Origin: Micromonospora profundi
Lineage (GTDB): Bacteria > Actinomycetota > Actinomycetes > Mycobacteriales > Micromonosporaceae
Assembly (NCBI RefSeq): GCF_011927785.1
Contig: NZ_JAATJK010000001.1
Span: forward strand, 1,364,001-1,428,000
DNA length: 64,000 bases
Direction of reading: 5' to 3'
This document shows positions 26,675 through 36,138 of the stretch, piece by piece (position 1 is the stretch's first letter; every line of letters begins with the position of its first letter). The position numbers and the translations under genes are program-made. The notes below the pieces were generated by a model. That model was not told the DNA's origin. It saw nothing but the letters and a program-made list of their open reading frames with translations, and did not search any database.

Positions 26675-27121
26675 ATGCCAACTGTCCAACAGGATGCCGA
26701 CGTCGTGGTCCGGATCGAGCCGTGGGCGGGCACCGGGTACGCGAAGATCCGCATCACTCCTGGTTACCGTGAGCAGTTGCAGAGTCTGCTCACAGAGGCC
26801 GACGTCGACAACAGCATTGCGCTGGGATTCTCTGCCGGCAGCGCCGCGATGGAACTGATCTCCGTCGCGGTGAGCACCCCGGAGGTCTGGGTGGCCACGG
26901 GCGGGGCCGTGGGTGCGTTCATCGGCCGACACGTGGGCAGGCGAGTCCGGGTGGAGGTCAGCGACCGCACGGTCACTGACCTCCATGGGTACAGCAGGAA
27001 GGATGCCGAGTCCCTGATGCGCACCATCGCCGAACTGCATGACCGTCGCGAGGCCGAGTGGCAGCAGCTGCTGCGCCGCAACCCCGAGCCCACCACCCCG
27101 GACCATCTGCCCGACGCGTGA
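26675..27121 (+). CDS. Hypothetical protein
   Basis: ATG at 26675 gives 148 residues. A short beta-rich start (VVVRIEPWAGTGYAKIRI) is followed by a helix, a glycine-rich stretch (TGGAVGAFIGRHVGRR, about 90-105) that could associate with membranes, and a polar helical C-terminus. The frame has good codon character and a plausible length. I do not recognise the family. It lies between two mobile-element remnants. Confidence 0.55.
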   Translation: MPTVQQDADVVVRIEPWAGTGYAKIRITPGYREQLQSLLTEADVDNSIALGFSAGSAAMELISVAVSTPEVWVATGGAVGAFIGRHVGRRVRVEVSDRTVTDLHGYSRKDAESLMRTIAELHDRREAEWQQLLRRNPEPTTPDHLPDA

Positions 27122-27139
27122 CACGGAGTCCCGGATCAC

Positions 27140-27377
27140 CTGCAGATGGTTGATGGCTCCGCAGGACGTGCGGGCGACGAGCTCTGCGAGTCAGGCGGCG
27201 GCCGCGACCTCGTCGGGGTGCGGAGCGGAAGCCGCACCGAGACCGGGCCCCAGGTCATGGTCGCGCTCAGTAACGCCGCCATCGGCGCCCTGCGCACCGC
27301 CGGAGTCGCCAACATCGCCGCCAACCGACATCACGCTCCGACAGCACCGCCCGCTGGCACTGCTCGGCATCACCTGA
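27140..27377 (+). mobile_element. ISAs1-family transposase remnant
   Basis: The fragment encodes TGPQVMVALSNAAIGALR, then TAGVANIAANR and, after a frame change, RPLALLGIT. This is the typical C-terminal end of ISAs1-type transposases. The upstream catalytic part is missing and the frame is broken. Confidence 0.7.
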
Positions 27378-27558
27378 TTCCAGGTAGGGGATGGGTATGG
27401 AGGGCCGAGATCTTCCCGCTGATTTTGATCTCCCCAGTCGTCCCGTAGGCAGCGTTCTGGATCGCCTTGGCGACGCGTGAGATTGGTGGCCCGCCATAGC
27501 CGTACGCCCACAGCATGGTTGAACATGTTCAGAATGAGGCGGCGGATGAGGAGGGGCT

Positions 27559-28500
27559 GTGAAGGTCGTCATTCCCGGTGGGACTGGGCAGATCGGCACG
27601 ATTTTGGATCGGGCGTTGACTGCGGAGGGTCACGACGTTGTGCTGTTGACCCGCTCGCCTAAGGGTGAGCGTCAGGTTCACTGGGACGGCTCCACGCTTG
27701 GCGATTGGGCCAAGCAGATCAACGGCAGCGATGTGGTCATCAATCTAGCGGGGCGCAGTGTGAGCTGCCGGTACACCGCGGAGAACCTCGAAGCCATGAT
27801 GAGTTCACGTGTGGAGTCGGCGCGGGTTGTCGGCGAGGCCATCGCCGAGGCGACCCGGCCACCCAAGGTGTGGATGCAGATGAGCACCGCGACGATCTAT
27901 GCGCACCGCTTTGATGCGGCCAACGATGAGTACAGGGGTCTGATCGGCGGTGGTGAGCGCGGCGTGCCCGGGTACTGGGCGTACAGCGTCAAGATCGCTC
28001 AGAATTGGGAAGTTGCGCAGGAGCAGGCGGCAACTCCGGATACCCGCAAGGTTGCGCTGCGGTCGGCCATGGTGATGAGCCCCGACCGTGGCGGCGTGTT
28101 CGACGTGCTGAGCTGGCTAGCGCGGCTCGGACTCGGTGGACCGGTCGCGGGCGGCAGGCAGTATGTCTCGTGGATCCACGACCAGGACTTCGCCCGCGCT
28201 ATCCGATTCCTGATCGAACGCGACGACCTCACCGGGGCTGTGAACCTAGCCGCACCCGGCCCGTTGCCACAGCGAGAATTCATGCGGGAGTTGCGTTCGG
28301 CTTGGCGGATGCCGGTCGGCCTGCCTGCCACCAGACGAATGGCTGAGGTCGGCGCGTTCGCGATGCGGTCGGACACCGAACTGCTGCTGAAGAGCCGGCG
28401 AGTCACCCCGGGACGGCTCTCTGATGCCGGATTCACATTCGGCTATCCGCAGTGGCGGGCCGCGGCCGCAGATCTGGCGTTACGGCGTCGGCGAGGCTAG
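27559..28500 (+). CDS. NAD-dependent epimerase/dehydratase, TIGR01777 type
   Basis: GTG at 27559, behind GAGGAGGGG, gives 313 residues. The N-terminal nucleotide site is PGGTGQIGTILDRAL, followed by VVINLAGRSV, the TIGR01777/SDR39U1 signature, and WMQMSTATIYAHRFD. A usual catalytic Tyr-x3-Lys is not obvious (YWAYSVKIAQNWE is the likely site). WIHDQDFARAIRFLIE fits the C-terminal part. It belongs to the sugar-nucleotide-epimerase-like group whose substrates are largely unknown. Intact, with a promoter presumably in the 180 nt upstream. Confidence 0.85.
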   Translation: MKVVIPGGTGQIGTILDRALTAEGHDVVLLTRSPKGERQVHWDGSTLGDWAKQINGSDVVINLAGRSVSCRYTAENLEAMMSSRVESARVVGEAIAEATRPPKVWMQMSTATIYAHRFDAANDEYRGLIGGGERGVPGYWAYSVKIAQNWEVAQEQAATPDTRKVALRSAMVMSPDRGGVFDVLSWLARLGLGGPVAGGRQYVSWIHDQDFARAIRFLIERDDLTGAVNLAAPGPLPQREFMRELRSAWRMPVGLPATRRMAEVGAFAMRSDTELLLKSRRVTPGRLSDAGFTFGYPQWRAAAADLALRRRRG

Positions 28501-28813
28501 CGACCTCGCGCCAAAGCCGAGGCGACGGTCACACTTCCAGTGACGGAACCCGTTCTCGCGAACGAAGTGCTCGGTTCATTCCTCTGCCGCCGATGAGGCA
28601 ATGCGTCCGTGACGGTGCTCCAAGCGACCGATGTGGCTGCGGAAGCCACCGCTGGTAACAGCATGCGCGGGGTGTCAGCTCACGATCAGTGAGCCTTTTC
28701 CAGGCTGATCTTGCAGTTCGGGCGTGTGCGGCAGGCCCGATGGTCGATGGGTACGAGGCTCCAGGTAGGACAGCTGTCGACCAAGACTCGAAGCCCCGAC
28801 CGGGAGCCTCGCC

Positions 28814-29595
28814 ATGCTGTCCTACCCCGCCACGATTCCGTTGTCCAGCCGGACCCTGAACCACCTCGCCGAACGTATCCGCGGTCACCCCTAGGCAGCG
28901 CCGGTCCCGGTGGCGGCGCCCTGCGCCCGGCCGGCAGGCGCTGCTCGCCCTGGCCCACCTGCGTAACAGCGACACCTACACCCGACTCGCTGCCGGCTTC
29001 GCCATCGGCGTCGCCACCGCCTGGCGCTACGTCCAGGAAGCGATAACCCTGCTCAGCTCGGCAGTCGACGACCTGGACACCGCGATGCGACATCCGGCTG
29101 CTGGCATACGCGATCCTGGACGGCACGCTGATCCCGATCGACCGAATCGCCGAGCAGAAGCCCTACTACAGCGGCAAGCACAAACGCCACGGCGTGAACG
29201 TGCAAGTCATCTCCGACGCCGCCGGCCGGATCGTGTGGGCATCACCGGCACTGCCCGGCTCGGCACACGACCTGGGCGCCGCACGCAGTCACGGCATCAT
29301 CGATGCCCTGACCAGCGCGGACGTGATGACCTTCGCCGACAACGGCTACCAGGGCGCCTACGGCAGCCTGCGCACGCCGCTCAAGCGGCGCCGCTTCCGG
29401 CCGAAGCTCTCACGCAGGCAGAAGGCCGTGAACCGGGCCCACGCGAAGATCCGCGCCCGCGGAGAACGAGCGATCGCCACACTCAAGACCTGGAAGATCC
29501 TGGCCAAGCTGCGCTGCTGCCCACGCCGAGCCACCGCGACCGTCCAAGCCATCCTCGTCCTGCACGACGTCGAAACGAACCGCTACGCAGGATGA
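28814..29595 (+). pseudogene. DDE_Tnp_4/IS5-type transposase, degraded copy 1
   Basis: ATG at 28814 opens MLSYPATIPLSSRTLNHLAE, then an in-frame TAG follows about 27 codons on, and several frame changes occur. The last 400 nt are open and encode GRIVWASPALPGSAHD, VMTFADNGYQGAYG and a basic C-terminal block ending KILAKLRCCP. Partial copies of the same gene are at 30455 and 40934. Non-functional as it stands. Confidence 0.82.
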
Positions 29596-29605
29596 GAATG
29601 GCTCC

Positions 29606-29761
29606 ATGAAAAAGGACCAATGGCCGGCGGATGCCGAATCACCGGACGTCGATCGCGGCAGTGAGTACAGCCGCGCCGGTCGGGTGCTTGACCGCAGCGT
29701 TCCAGGCTCGGTCGCAAGGGCGGGCCAGATCGCCGCGGTGGGGGTCACGAAGGCCCGGTGA
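29606..29761 (+). CDS. Possible small protein upstream of DUF6461 gene
   Basis: ATG at 29606 gives 51 residues (MKKDQWPADAESPDVDRGSE...), ending in a TGA that overlaps the GTG start of the next gene. It has a low-complexity polar composition and no recognised family. The overlap suggests real translation, but evidence is thin. Confidence 0.35.
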   Translation: MKKDQWPADAESPDVDRGSEYSRAGRVLDRSVPGSVARAGQIAAVGVTKAR

Positions 29762-30432
29762 AGACGCTACAGTCTGACGCTTCACCGACGCGGGGGTCAG
29801 AAGCCATGGATGAAATCGGTACGGCCGAAGCCGAGTTCGTCGCCGCTGTCGTCGATGAGGAGCTGCTCGGCGAGATCGTCGGGATGGTGTTCGTGGAGGG
29901 CGTCGACCCGGCCACCGCGCTGACCCGGTTCGCGGCCCGGCCGGAGACGGTGAAGCAGCGCAGCCTCGACGAGTTCCTCGACCTGGCCTGTGAGATCGTC
30001 GGTCATTGGGATACGCGACCGATCGCGTTCGCCACGGCCCTGGCGGGGTGGACGATGGTGGTGGGCACCTACGAGGTCGCCGAGGATGACCGGGTAGTAG
30101 CCGTCTCCCGCGGGTGCCGGGCCGTGGGCGTCATGCGGCACGACTATGCGGCGTCACACTCGTTCTCCTACGCGGTCGACGGCGCTCTGATCACCGAGTT
30201 CCCGCCGGAGGCGGTGTGGCGGCGGCAGGGCGACGACGCCGACCGGCTGGCCGCCAGCATGGCGGCGGTCGGGCTGCCGCTCGACGCCGACGCCAACGAC
30301 GGGGGTCCGGACCGCCCGGTCGCGGCGGCGCTGCATCTGGCTGCCCGGATCGTCGGGCGGCTGCCGGCCCTCGCCGACCTGGCCGGCCCGCTACTGACCG
30401 CGGACCTGGCCCTCAACCGGATGACACGATAG
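29758..30432 (+). CDS. DUF6461 family protein
   Basis: GTG at 29758 gives 224 residues. The body contains FAARPETVKQRSLDEFLD, WTMVVGTYEVAEDDRVVAVS and HSFSYAVDGALITEFPPE, the pattern of actinobacterial DUF6461 proteins, which have a TPR-free alpha/beta architecture of unknown role. It is intact. It lies between two decayed transposase copies, so it may have arrived with them. Confidence 0.7.
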   Translation: MKTLQSDASPTRGSEAMDEIGTAEAEFVAAVVDEELLGEIVGMVFVEGVDPATALTRFAARPETVKQRSLDEFLDLACEIVGHWDTRPIAFATALAGWTMVVGTYEVAEDDRVVAVSRGCRAVGVMRHDYAASHSFSYAVDGALITEFPPEAVWRRQGDDADRLAASMAAVGLPLDADANDGGPDRPVAAALHLAARIVGRLPALADLAGPLLTADLALNRMTR

Positions 30433-30454
30433 CCGCCCGTGATGGATGCTCCGG

Positions 30455-30700
30455 CGGCCCGCGGCAGCATCCGAACCCTGTTCAAACGGCACCGCTACCG
30501 GCCAAAACTCGCCGCCTGGCAGAAGAAGGTCAACCGGGCCCACGCCCGGATTCGTGCCATCGGCGAACGCGCCAACGCCACCCTCTAGACCTGGAAGATC
30601 CTGACTAAACTCCGCTGCAGCCCTCACCGGACAACCCCAATCGTGTAGGCCATCCTCGTCCTGCACCCACATCGAGAACCCGGCCTACTCAGAATGAAAA
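30455..30700 (+). mobile_element. DDE_Tnp_4/IS5-type transposase, fragment copy 2
   Basis: The fragment encodes IRTLFKRHRYRPKLAAWQKK, then RAHARIRAIGERANATL, a TAG, KILTKLRCSPHRTTPIV, another TAG, and AILVLHPH. It matches the C-terminal 70 residues of the copy at 28814. Only the end of the gene survives, with two stops. Confidence 0.82.
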
Positions 30701-31415
30701 AGGCTGAGTGGGGACGGCTCTCGTCTTCGTCGTCATCCCAGTCATCCCAGTCGTGGAGCCGTTCGCGTAGGTCATCGGGGAGCAGGTCGGCGTATTGGTA
30801 CTCGCGGACCTGCTCGGGGTGCACCACGCACGGAAGCGGCAGGTACATGTCGCTGATCACTGGCGGTTCGGGAGGCGCTTCGAGTAGCGGGCCGACGGCG
30901 GAACTGTTGCGCCAGTAGAGGAAGACGCGAGGGCTGTGGTGCCGGTCCGAGTGGTCCACCGGGCACCACAGCATCTGGAGCAGGTCGGTGGCGTCCGGAC
31001 CGACGTAGTCCGGGATATCTCGTCGGTACAGCTGCGCGACTGGAACCAACGGGATGGGATCCTCGATCAGGTCGTCCAGGTCCAGAGCGTCGGCCGCATC
31101 GAGTTCGGTCCGCTCCTTCGCAGTCAAGAAGTCCCCGCCCGGCAGCGGCTCCCGGGCTTCCGCCGTCGCGAGGATCTCCCGCCCGCGGTGCAGGGCGGCC
31201 GGGGTCGTCAGGTTCCATGGCTCGTGCGCCCCGGCGTCGTCGCAGACCGGCCATTCCTCGTCGGCCGGCCACAACAGCGGTCCGCCCACCGGACTGTCCG
31301 CAACGGTCGGATCGCCGGGTCGGGGATGCAGACGGGTAGCGGTGATGGAATGTTCCCGCAGTTCAGGGAAGAGCGCCGTGATGTCCAGAGGACGTGGGGG
31401 CGTGGTGCGGACCAT
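30700..31415 (-). pseudogene. DUF1963-like protein, C-terminus replaced by transposase debris
   Basis: ATG at 31415 starts an open frame that includes DSPVGGPLLWPADEEWPVC, the entry motif of DUF1963/YwqG-like proteins, then VPVAQLYRRDIPDYVG and LLQMLWCPVDH. A typical C-terminal half would follow. Instead, after DDEDESRPHSAF at about 30700, the frame enters the transposase fragment. About 235 native residues remain, so a partly folded product is possible. Confidence 0.6.
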
Positions 31416-31637
31416 AGACGTGGATCTTATGGCCACGTACAGGTCTGAGCTGCGGGATGGCTGGCGCCGGCCGGCGCCTCGGGTCGCCTCACACCACGCC
31501 TGCAGAAGTGCTGTAGATCGACGTAAGCGTTGCAGGTGAGCGGGCGGAAGTGCGCTGCGGATCCGCCAGCTGAGGCGACGATCCCGCAGGCAACGTCCTG
31601 AGAGTCTTTCAGGCTGGTGACCTCGGCGGAACCGAAG

Positions 31638-31721
31638 AGGTCACCAGCACAGCTAGACTTGCGTGAGTTTCAGAGTTGCGCTGAGCGTCATCGACGGTGG
31701 GGCAAAGGGTCGTGTCGCCCC
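31638..31721 (+). repeat. 84-bp direct repeat, copy B
   Basis: Same orientation and about 88 percent identity with 18462-18545. It ends directly at the tRNA-Leu-end repeat (31718-31731). This arrangement is what the end of an integrated element next to its attachment site would look like. Confidence 0.75.
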
Positions 31722-31750
31722 TCGGACACCAAATTTCGTGAAAATCACGA
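31718..31750 (+). repeat. Putative attachment site, right copy
   Basis: CCCCTCGGACACCA (31718-31731) repeats the last 14 nt of tRNA-Leu exactly, in the same orientation. The next bases, AATTTCGTG, resemble GTTTTCGTG after the tRNA. A small palindrome TCGTGAAAATCACGA (31736-31750) matches the position of CGTGGAGATCCACG near the tRNA. It is not part of a folded tRNA. This fits the right boundary of a 23.8-kb island. Confidence 0.7.
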
Positions 31751-31918
31751 TAAATGGGACAGGTTGACTGTCCATTTGGGCATATCTACGCCCAAATACT
31801 GTGAGTCTGGAATGCCTACTGGTATGACCGGCCGCATGGGTCCAATTCGGTAGACAGGAAATGGCGTCCGTTCGCGGCGCGCTGACCGTCGGAGATTGGC
31901 AGTGCCGGGGCCGGCGCC

Positions 31919-32062
31919 TCACCGTCGGTACGGGTCGATGATTTCCTTTGGGCGCAGCGCGGGGGCGGCGAGGTCGCGCAGCGTCGGCGAGGTGAGGTAG
32001 AACCTGCCTCGGGTCTCGCCGTGCTGTTCGAGCATGTCCGCCCGGACGAGTGCGCGTAGGTC
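31919..32062 (-). pseudogene. Fic-family/winged-helix C-terminal remnant
   Basis: The minus-strand frame ends at 31919 and encodes QATHDLRALVRADMLEQHGE, then TRGRFYLTSPTLRDLA. This resembles the C-terminal winged helix of Fic-family proteins, with the usual closing YLTSP. It is only about 47 residues and is joined at 32062 to an IS481 fragment. Dead. Confidence 0.5.
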
Positions 32063-32524
32063 GTGGGTTGCTTGGTCGTCGGCTACGCCTACCTGCATAC
32101 CGCGATCGAGAACCACTCCAGGCTGGCCTACACCGAAATCCTTCCCGACGAACGTCAAGAAACCGCAGCCGCGTTCTGGCAACGCGCCCACGCTTGGTTC
32201 ACCGACCACGGCATCACCATCGCCCGGGTGTTGACCGACAACGGCTCCTGCTACAAGTCCCACCTCTGGCACGACACCTGCACCAAACTCGGTGTCACCG
32301 TCAAGAAGACCCGCCCCTACCCGCCACAAACGAACGGCAAAGTCGAGCGCTTCCACCGGACCATGACCGACGAATGGGCCTACGCCAAGCCCTACCGCTC
32401 AGAGACCGCACGACGCGCGGCCTTGCCCGCCTGGCTCCACACCTACAACAATCACCGGCACCACACCGCACTCGGCGGCCCACCCGCCAGCCGCGTCCCC
32501 AACTTCTCTGGACAGAACACCTAG
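32063..32524 (+). mobile_element. IS481-family transposase remnant
   Basis: About 153 residues form the C-terminal part of an IS481 integrase core: YLHTAIENHSRLAYTEILPD, VLTDNGSCYKS (Asp) and PYPPQTNGKVERFHRTMTDE (Glu), WLHTYNNHRHH and a normal stop at 32524. The N-terminal HTH and first Asp are missing at the junction with the Fic remnant. An IS630 element is inserted exactly at its stop codon. Confidence 0.88.
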
Positions 32525-33721
32525 TGCCTCGTCTTTGAACGTTGATCGTGTAATCCGTGGGTTCTGAGGATGTGTCGGGCAGGCTGTCTCCCATCGTTTC
32601 TGGTCTGGGAGGTGGTGGCGTGGGTAGGCGCCCGGAGGTGTTCGTCCGGCAGGTGTCGATGGTCGAGGGTCAACGGTTGCAGCGGATCACTCGGACGGCG
32701 AAGGACCCGGTGAAGCTGCGGCGGGCGATCGTGGTGCTGATGTCCGCCCAGGGACAGCCGGCCCCGGACATCGCTCATCTGCTCAAGGCCAGCGAGGACT
32801 ACGTCCGCGACGTGATCCACGCGTTCAACGATCGGGGGTTCGACGCCCTGGACCCAAAATGGAGCGGGGGCGCACCGAGACGGATCGATGAGCAGACCCG
32901 CGACTGGATCTGCGTCATCGCCCGGTGCGACCCCCGTTTCCTCGGCCGACCCTTCTCCTGCTGGTCCCTGACCAAGCTGCGCGACTACCTCATCGCCGCC
33001 GGCCACGTCACGACCATCAGCGTCGAGACCGTCCGCCGGATCCTGCACGAACGCGGCGTGACGTGGCAGGCCACCAAGACGTGGAAGGCCAGCACCGACC
33101 CCGACTTCACCACGAAGATGCGCCGGATCCTGGACCTCTACGACCACCCACCAGCAGATGGTCGGGTGTTGTCCGTCGACGAGTTCGGGCCGCTGAACCT
33201 GCAACCCCGACCCGGACGGGCCTGGCGGCCCGTCGCACACCCGGTGCGACTGCGGGCCACCTACACCCGCGACCAGGGCGTACGACACATGATCGCCGCC
33301 CTGGACCTGACCACCGGCAAGCTGCACTACCGCATCCGCGACCGGAAACGATGGCGGGAGTTCCTCAGCTTCCTCAAGACACTGCGCGCCCGGTGGCCCG
33401 ATGACCGGCTCTACCTGATCCTGGACAACTTCTCCCCACACAAGCACCCCGAGGTCCGCGCCTGGTGCACCGCCAACCAGATCGACCTGGTGTTCCTACC
33501 GACCTACGCCTCCTGGCTGAACTGGATCGAGGCCGAATTCGCCGCCGTACGCTACTTCGCCCTCAACGGCACCGACCACCGCACCCACGCCGAGCAAGAC
33601 ACCGCCATCGGCGCCTACATCCGCTGGCGCAACCAACACGCCCAACCCAAAACCGGATACGCGATCAACTCCAAGATCCGCCATCCCGATTACCCGTTCA
33701 AGGCCGCATGACGAGGCACTA
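32522..33721 (+). mobile_element. IS630-family insertion sequence
   Basis: The ends GTGCCTCGTC (from 32524) and GACGAGGCAC (to 33719) are inverted, and a TA dinucleotide flanks each side (32522-32523 and 33720-33721), the hallmark of IS630/mariner insertion. One transposase lies between. It is inserted into the stop-codon region of the IS481 fragment. Confidence 0.92.
32620..33711 (+). CDS. IS630-family transposase
   Basis: The GTG at 32620, behind GGGAGGTGG, is the likely start (363 residues); the frame is open from 32557. An N-terminal HTH (APDIAHLLKASEDYVRDVIH) precedes the DDE domain: RVLSVDEFGPLNL (Asp), LYLILDNFSPHK (Asp) and SWLNWIEAEFAA (Glu). No stops or shifts, so potentially active. 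Confidence 0.95.
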   Translation: MGRRPEVFVRQVSMVEGQRLQRITRTAKDPVKLRRAIVVLMSAQGQPAPDIAHLLKASEDYVRDVIHAFNDRGFDALDPKWSGGAPRRIDEQTRDWICVIARCDPRFLGRPFSCWSLTKLRDYLIAAGHVTTISVETVRRILHERGVTWQATKTWKASTDPDFTTKMRRILDLYDHPPADGRVLSVDEFGPLNLQPRPGRAWRPVAHPVRLRATYTRDQGVRHMIAALDLTTGKLHYRIRDRKRWREFLSFLKTLRARWPDDRLYLILDNFSPHKHPEVRAWCTANQIDLVFLPTYASWLNWIEAEFAAVRYFALNGTDHRTHAEQDTAIGAYIRWRNQHAQPKTGYAINSKIRHPDYPFKAA

Positions 33722-33918
33722 GGCCCGAGCACTTCGCGGACGAACAGTTCAGCGCCATCAGCACCTGGTGACATCCGCCCACGCAGTCAGCGACCGTACG
33801 ACGCAAGCGACCGCCGCTTCGTCGGGCTGCGGGTCACCGCGCGGTCGCCTCGCCTTGCTTGTGGCAAGGCCAGGCGAACCCTCACGGCGGATTGTCCGCA
33901 CATTCGATGCCGGAGAAG

Positions 33919-34425
33919 CTACACAGCCTGCACACCGTACTTGTGGAACAATCCCAACATCCGCTCGTCGAAACGCTCGGGCCCCCAGTTGTCTACCTGC
34001 ACACCAGGTCGGGGTTCATCTCCCCCTTCTACAAAGAGTCCCTCCGCGCCGCCCGGCGTGTAGATAAAAAGCAACCTCGTGGTATGCATACCGACGTTCT
34101 TGAACCTGTGACGGACCATACGCGGAATATGAACGATATCGCCAGTCACCGCAGTAAAAGTCCGTTCGCCGTCCAGGAACTCCAACTCACCCGACAGTAG
34201 ATAGAACGTCTCCTCCTGCTCAGCGTGGGTATGCGGGACGGGGCCACCGCCCGGCGGCACACTGGCCTCTACGATTCCGATGGACCCGCCAGTCTGGGCT
34301 GCCTGAAGGCGCATGGTGTAGACGTCGCCGGAAAACCATTTGGTCACTCCGTGCCCGGCAGCCACATGCAAGCCACCGGCGGCACCGCGTGGATTTAGGT
34401 CAACTGCGGACATTGAAAGGCTCAC
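33919..34425 (-). CDS. Cupin-domain protein, quercetin 2,3-dioxygenase-like
   Basis: The start is placed at GTG 34425, with AGGGGGAG four bases upstream; ATG at 34413 is an alternative. About 168 residues. Metal-binding cupin motif 1 is VPHTHAEQEETFYLLSGEL (H, H, E); motif 2 is HIPRMVRHRFKN with the second His. An N-terminal beta domain starts TKWFSGDVYTMRL. Family members cleave flavonols or bind small ligands; substrate unknown. Intact, lying between two insertion sequences. Confidence 0.82.
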   Translation of the reverse strand: MSLSMSAVDLNPRGAAGGLHVAAGHGVTKWFSGDVYTMRLQAAQTGGSIGIVEASVPPGGGPVPHTHAEQEETFYLLSGELEFLDGERTFTAVTGDIVHIPRMVRHRFKNVGMHTTRLLFIYTPGGAEGLFVEGGDEPRPGVQVDNWGPERFDERMLGLFHKYGVQAV

Positions 34426-34704
34426 GAGACTCCCCCTAGCAGAGAATGCGCCGACAGTGGACCGGCAAATTTCCTCCAAGACGGTAGTCGTAGGAGCAGT
34501 CGACAGCTAGCCTCCACGAATGCCGATCGGGGTGAGAAGTCGCACCGCGCAGGCAATGAACTGACATGGTCCCTATCCGTTGCAAGTAAGCCGGAATGCG
34601 CCGGTCCGTCGAAGCCGAGCGGGTTGTCCCGTACACGAGTAGAAGGGGACTGCACCCGGTTCGCTTGACTCCTGACCTGTGAGGATGCGTTCCTCGCTGG
34701 AAGG

Positions 34705-34998
34705 ATGTCTGCCATGCCGGAAGCGTTCCCGCCGGAGTTGCGCCGTGACGTGGTCGCGGTCGCCCGCAAGGGTGAGGCGCCGCTGTCGCAGATCGGGCGC
34801 GACTTCGGGATCTCCGAGTCGTGTCTGCACCGCTGGCTGAAGATCGCCGACGTCGACGACGGGGTCCGCCCCGGCACGACCAGCAGCGAGTCCGCGGAGC
34901 TGCGGGAGCTGCGCAAGCGGTCCAAGCTGTTGGAGCAGGAGAACGAGATCCTGCGCCGGGCGGCGGCGTTCTTCGCCCGGGAGATCGCCCCAAAATGA
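34705..34998 (+). CDS. IS3-family transposase OrfA (copy 2)
   Basis: A 97-residue protein with HTH (LSQIGRDFGISESCLHRWLK) and a coiled-coil tail (ELRELRKRSKLLEQENEILR). Its stop overlaps the OrfB start in ATGA at 34995. Confidence 0.92.
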   Translation: MSAMPEAFPPELRRDVVAVARKGEAPLSQIGRDFGISESCLHRWLKIADVDDGVRPGTTSSESAELRELRKRSKLLEQENEILRRAAAFFAREIAPK

Positions 34999-35859
34999 CT
35001 TACCCGCTGGTCCTCGACCTGGCCGTGGACGGCATCCCCGTCGCGGTGACCTGCCGGGTCCTGGGCTTCACACCGCAGGCCTTCCACGCCTGGCGGAAGA
35101 ATCCGGTGTCGCAGCGGGACTGGAACGACGCGCATCTGATCAACGCCGCGCTGGACATCCACCGCGACGATCCGGCGTTCGGCTACCGGTTCATCGCCGA
35201 CGAACTGCCAGCGCACGGCATCACCGCCGGCGCCAACCGGGTGGCCAGACTCTGCTCACAGCAGCGCATCTGGTCGGTCTTCGCGAAGAAACGGGGCCTG
35301 ACCCGCCGGGCCGGACCGCCGGTGCACGACGACCACGTGAAGAAGGTCTTCACCGCCGACGCACCGAACGCGGTGTGGCTGACCGACATCACTGAGCACC
35401 CCACCGCCGAGGGCACGCTCTACCTCTGCGCGATCAAGGACGTGTACTCCGGCCGGATCGTCGGCTACCTCCATTGACCACCGCATGAAAGCCTCCCTGG
35501 CTGTCGCGGCGCTGCGTAACGCGATCCGACTACGGGACCCGGCCGGGACGGTGGTGCACTCGGATAGAGGCAGTCAGTTCCGGTCCCGGAAGTTCGTGAA
35601 AGCGTTGCGCCGCAACGGATTGGTCGGGTCGATGGGCCGGGTCGACGCCTGCGGCGACAACGCCGCGATGGAGTCGTTCTTCGCGCTGCTGCAGAAGAAC
35701 GTCCTGGACCGGCAGCGCTGGGCAACCCGCCAGGAGCTACGCCTGGCGATCGTGACCTGGATCGAACGGACCTACCGCCGCCGCCGACGGCAACGACGCC
35801 TCGGACGGCTCACTCCCATCGAGTTTGAGACAATCAACAGGCACGCACACGCGGCCTGA
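34995..35859 (+). pseudogene. IS3-family transposase OrfB (copy 2), frameshifted
   Basis: The first part contains VWLTDITEHPTAEG (Asp), the second VVHSDRGSQFRS (Asp) and NAAMESFFALLQKN (Glu). Between them GGCTAC(C)TCCATTGAC has one C too many at about 35468, producing a TGA at 35475-35477. Removing it joins VGY to SIDHRMKASLAV. The transposase should be inactive unless frameshifting occurs. Confidence 0.9.
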
Positions 35860-35904
35860 ACCACTCAACCCCGCGAGTCAACCAAACCCGGGGCAGTCCC
35901 TCGA

Positions 35905-36020
35905 TTCGAAACGCTGGTCCGCGGTGAGGGTAAGCGCCTCCACCGCAAGCGCGCTTGCTTCCTGGAGGTCTGGGTTGGTGGCGTGCAGGTGCGCGGTGGC
36001 CAGGTCGAGGCGGCTTAAGT
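35905..36020 (-). pseudogene. XRE/TPR-type regulator C-terminal remnant
   Basis: The minus-strand frame encodes YDLSRLDLATAHLHATNPDL and EASALAVEALTLTADQRFES, which looks like the TPR end of actinobacterial XRE-family regulators. It is cut by the IS3 element just before the expected last residues. No HTH part is present. Confidence 0.5.
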
Positions 36021-36138
36021 CATAGGCGCTCGAATTGGCTCGAGCTGGGGAGTCAGATGACAGATGTGTCTGACGTCGGTGGCCACGCATTGTGGATTCA
36101 GCACACATCCGAACGAGCTACAGGAGCACCTTTCCACC

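Larger units (their letters stand above)
34646..35900 (+). mobile_element. IS3-family insertion sequence (copy 2, frameshifted)
   Basis: Inverted ends of about 26 nt bound the element: GGGACTGCACCCGGTTCGCT... (34646-34671) and its near complement (35875-35900), with about four mismatches. orfA is intact; orfB carries one extra C near 35468. No clear target duplication. This element is distinct in its ends from copy 1, so the two are different IS3 members. Confidence 0.9.
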
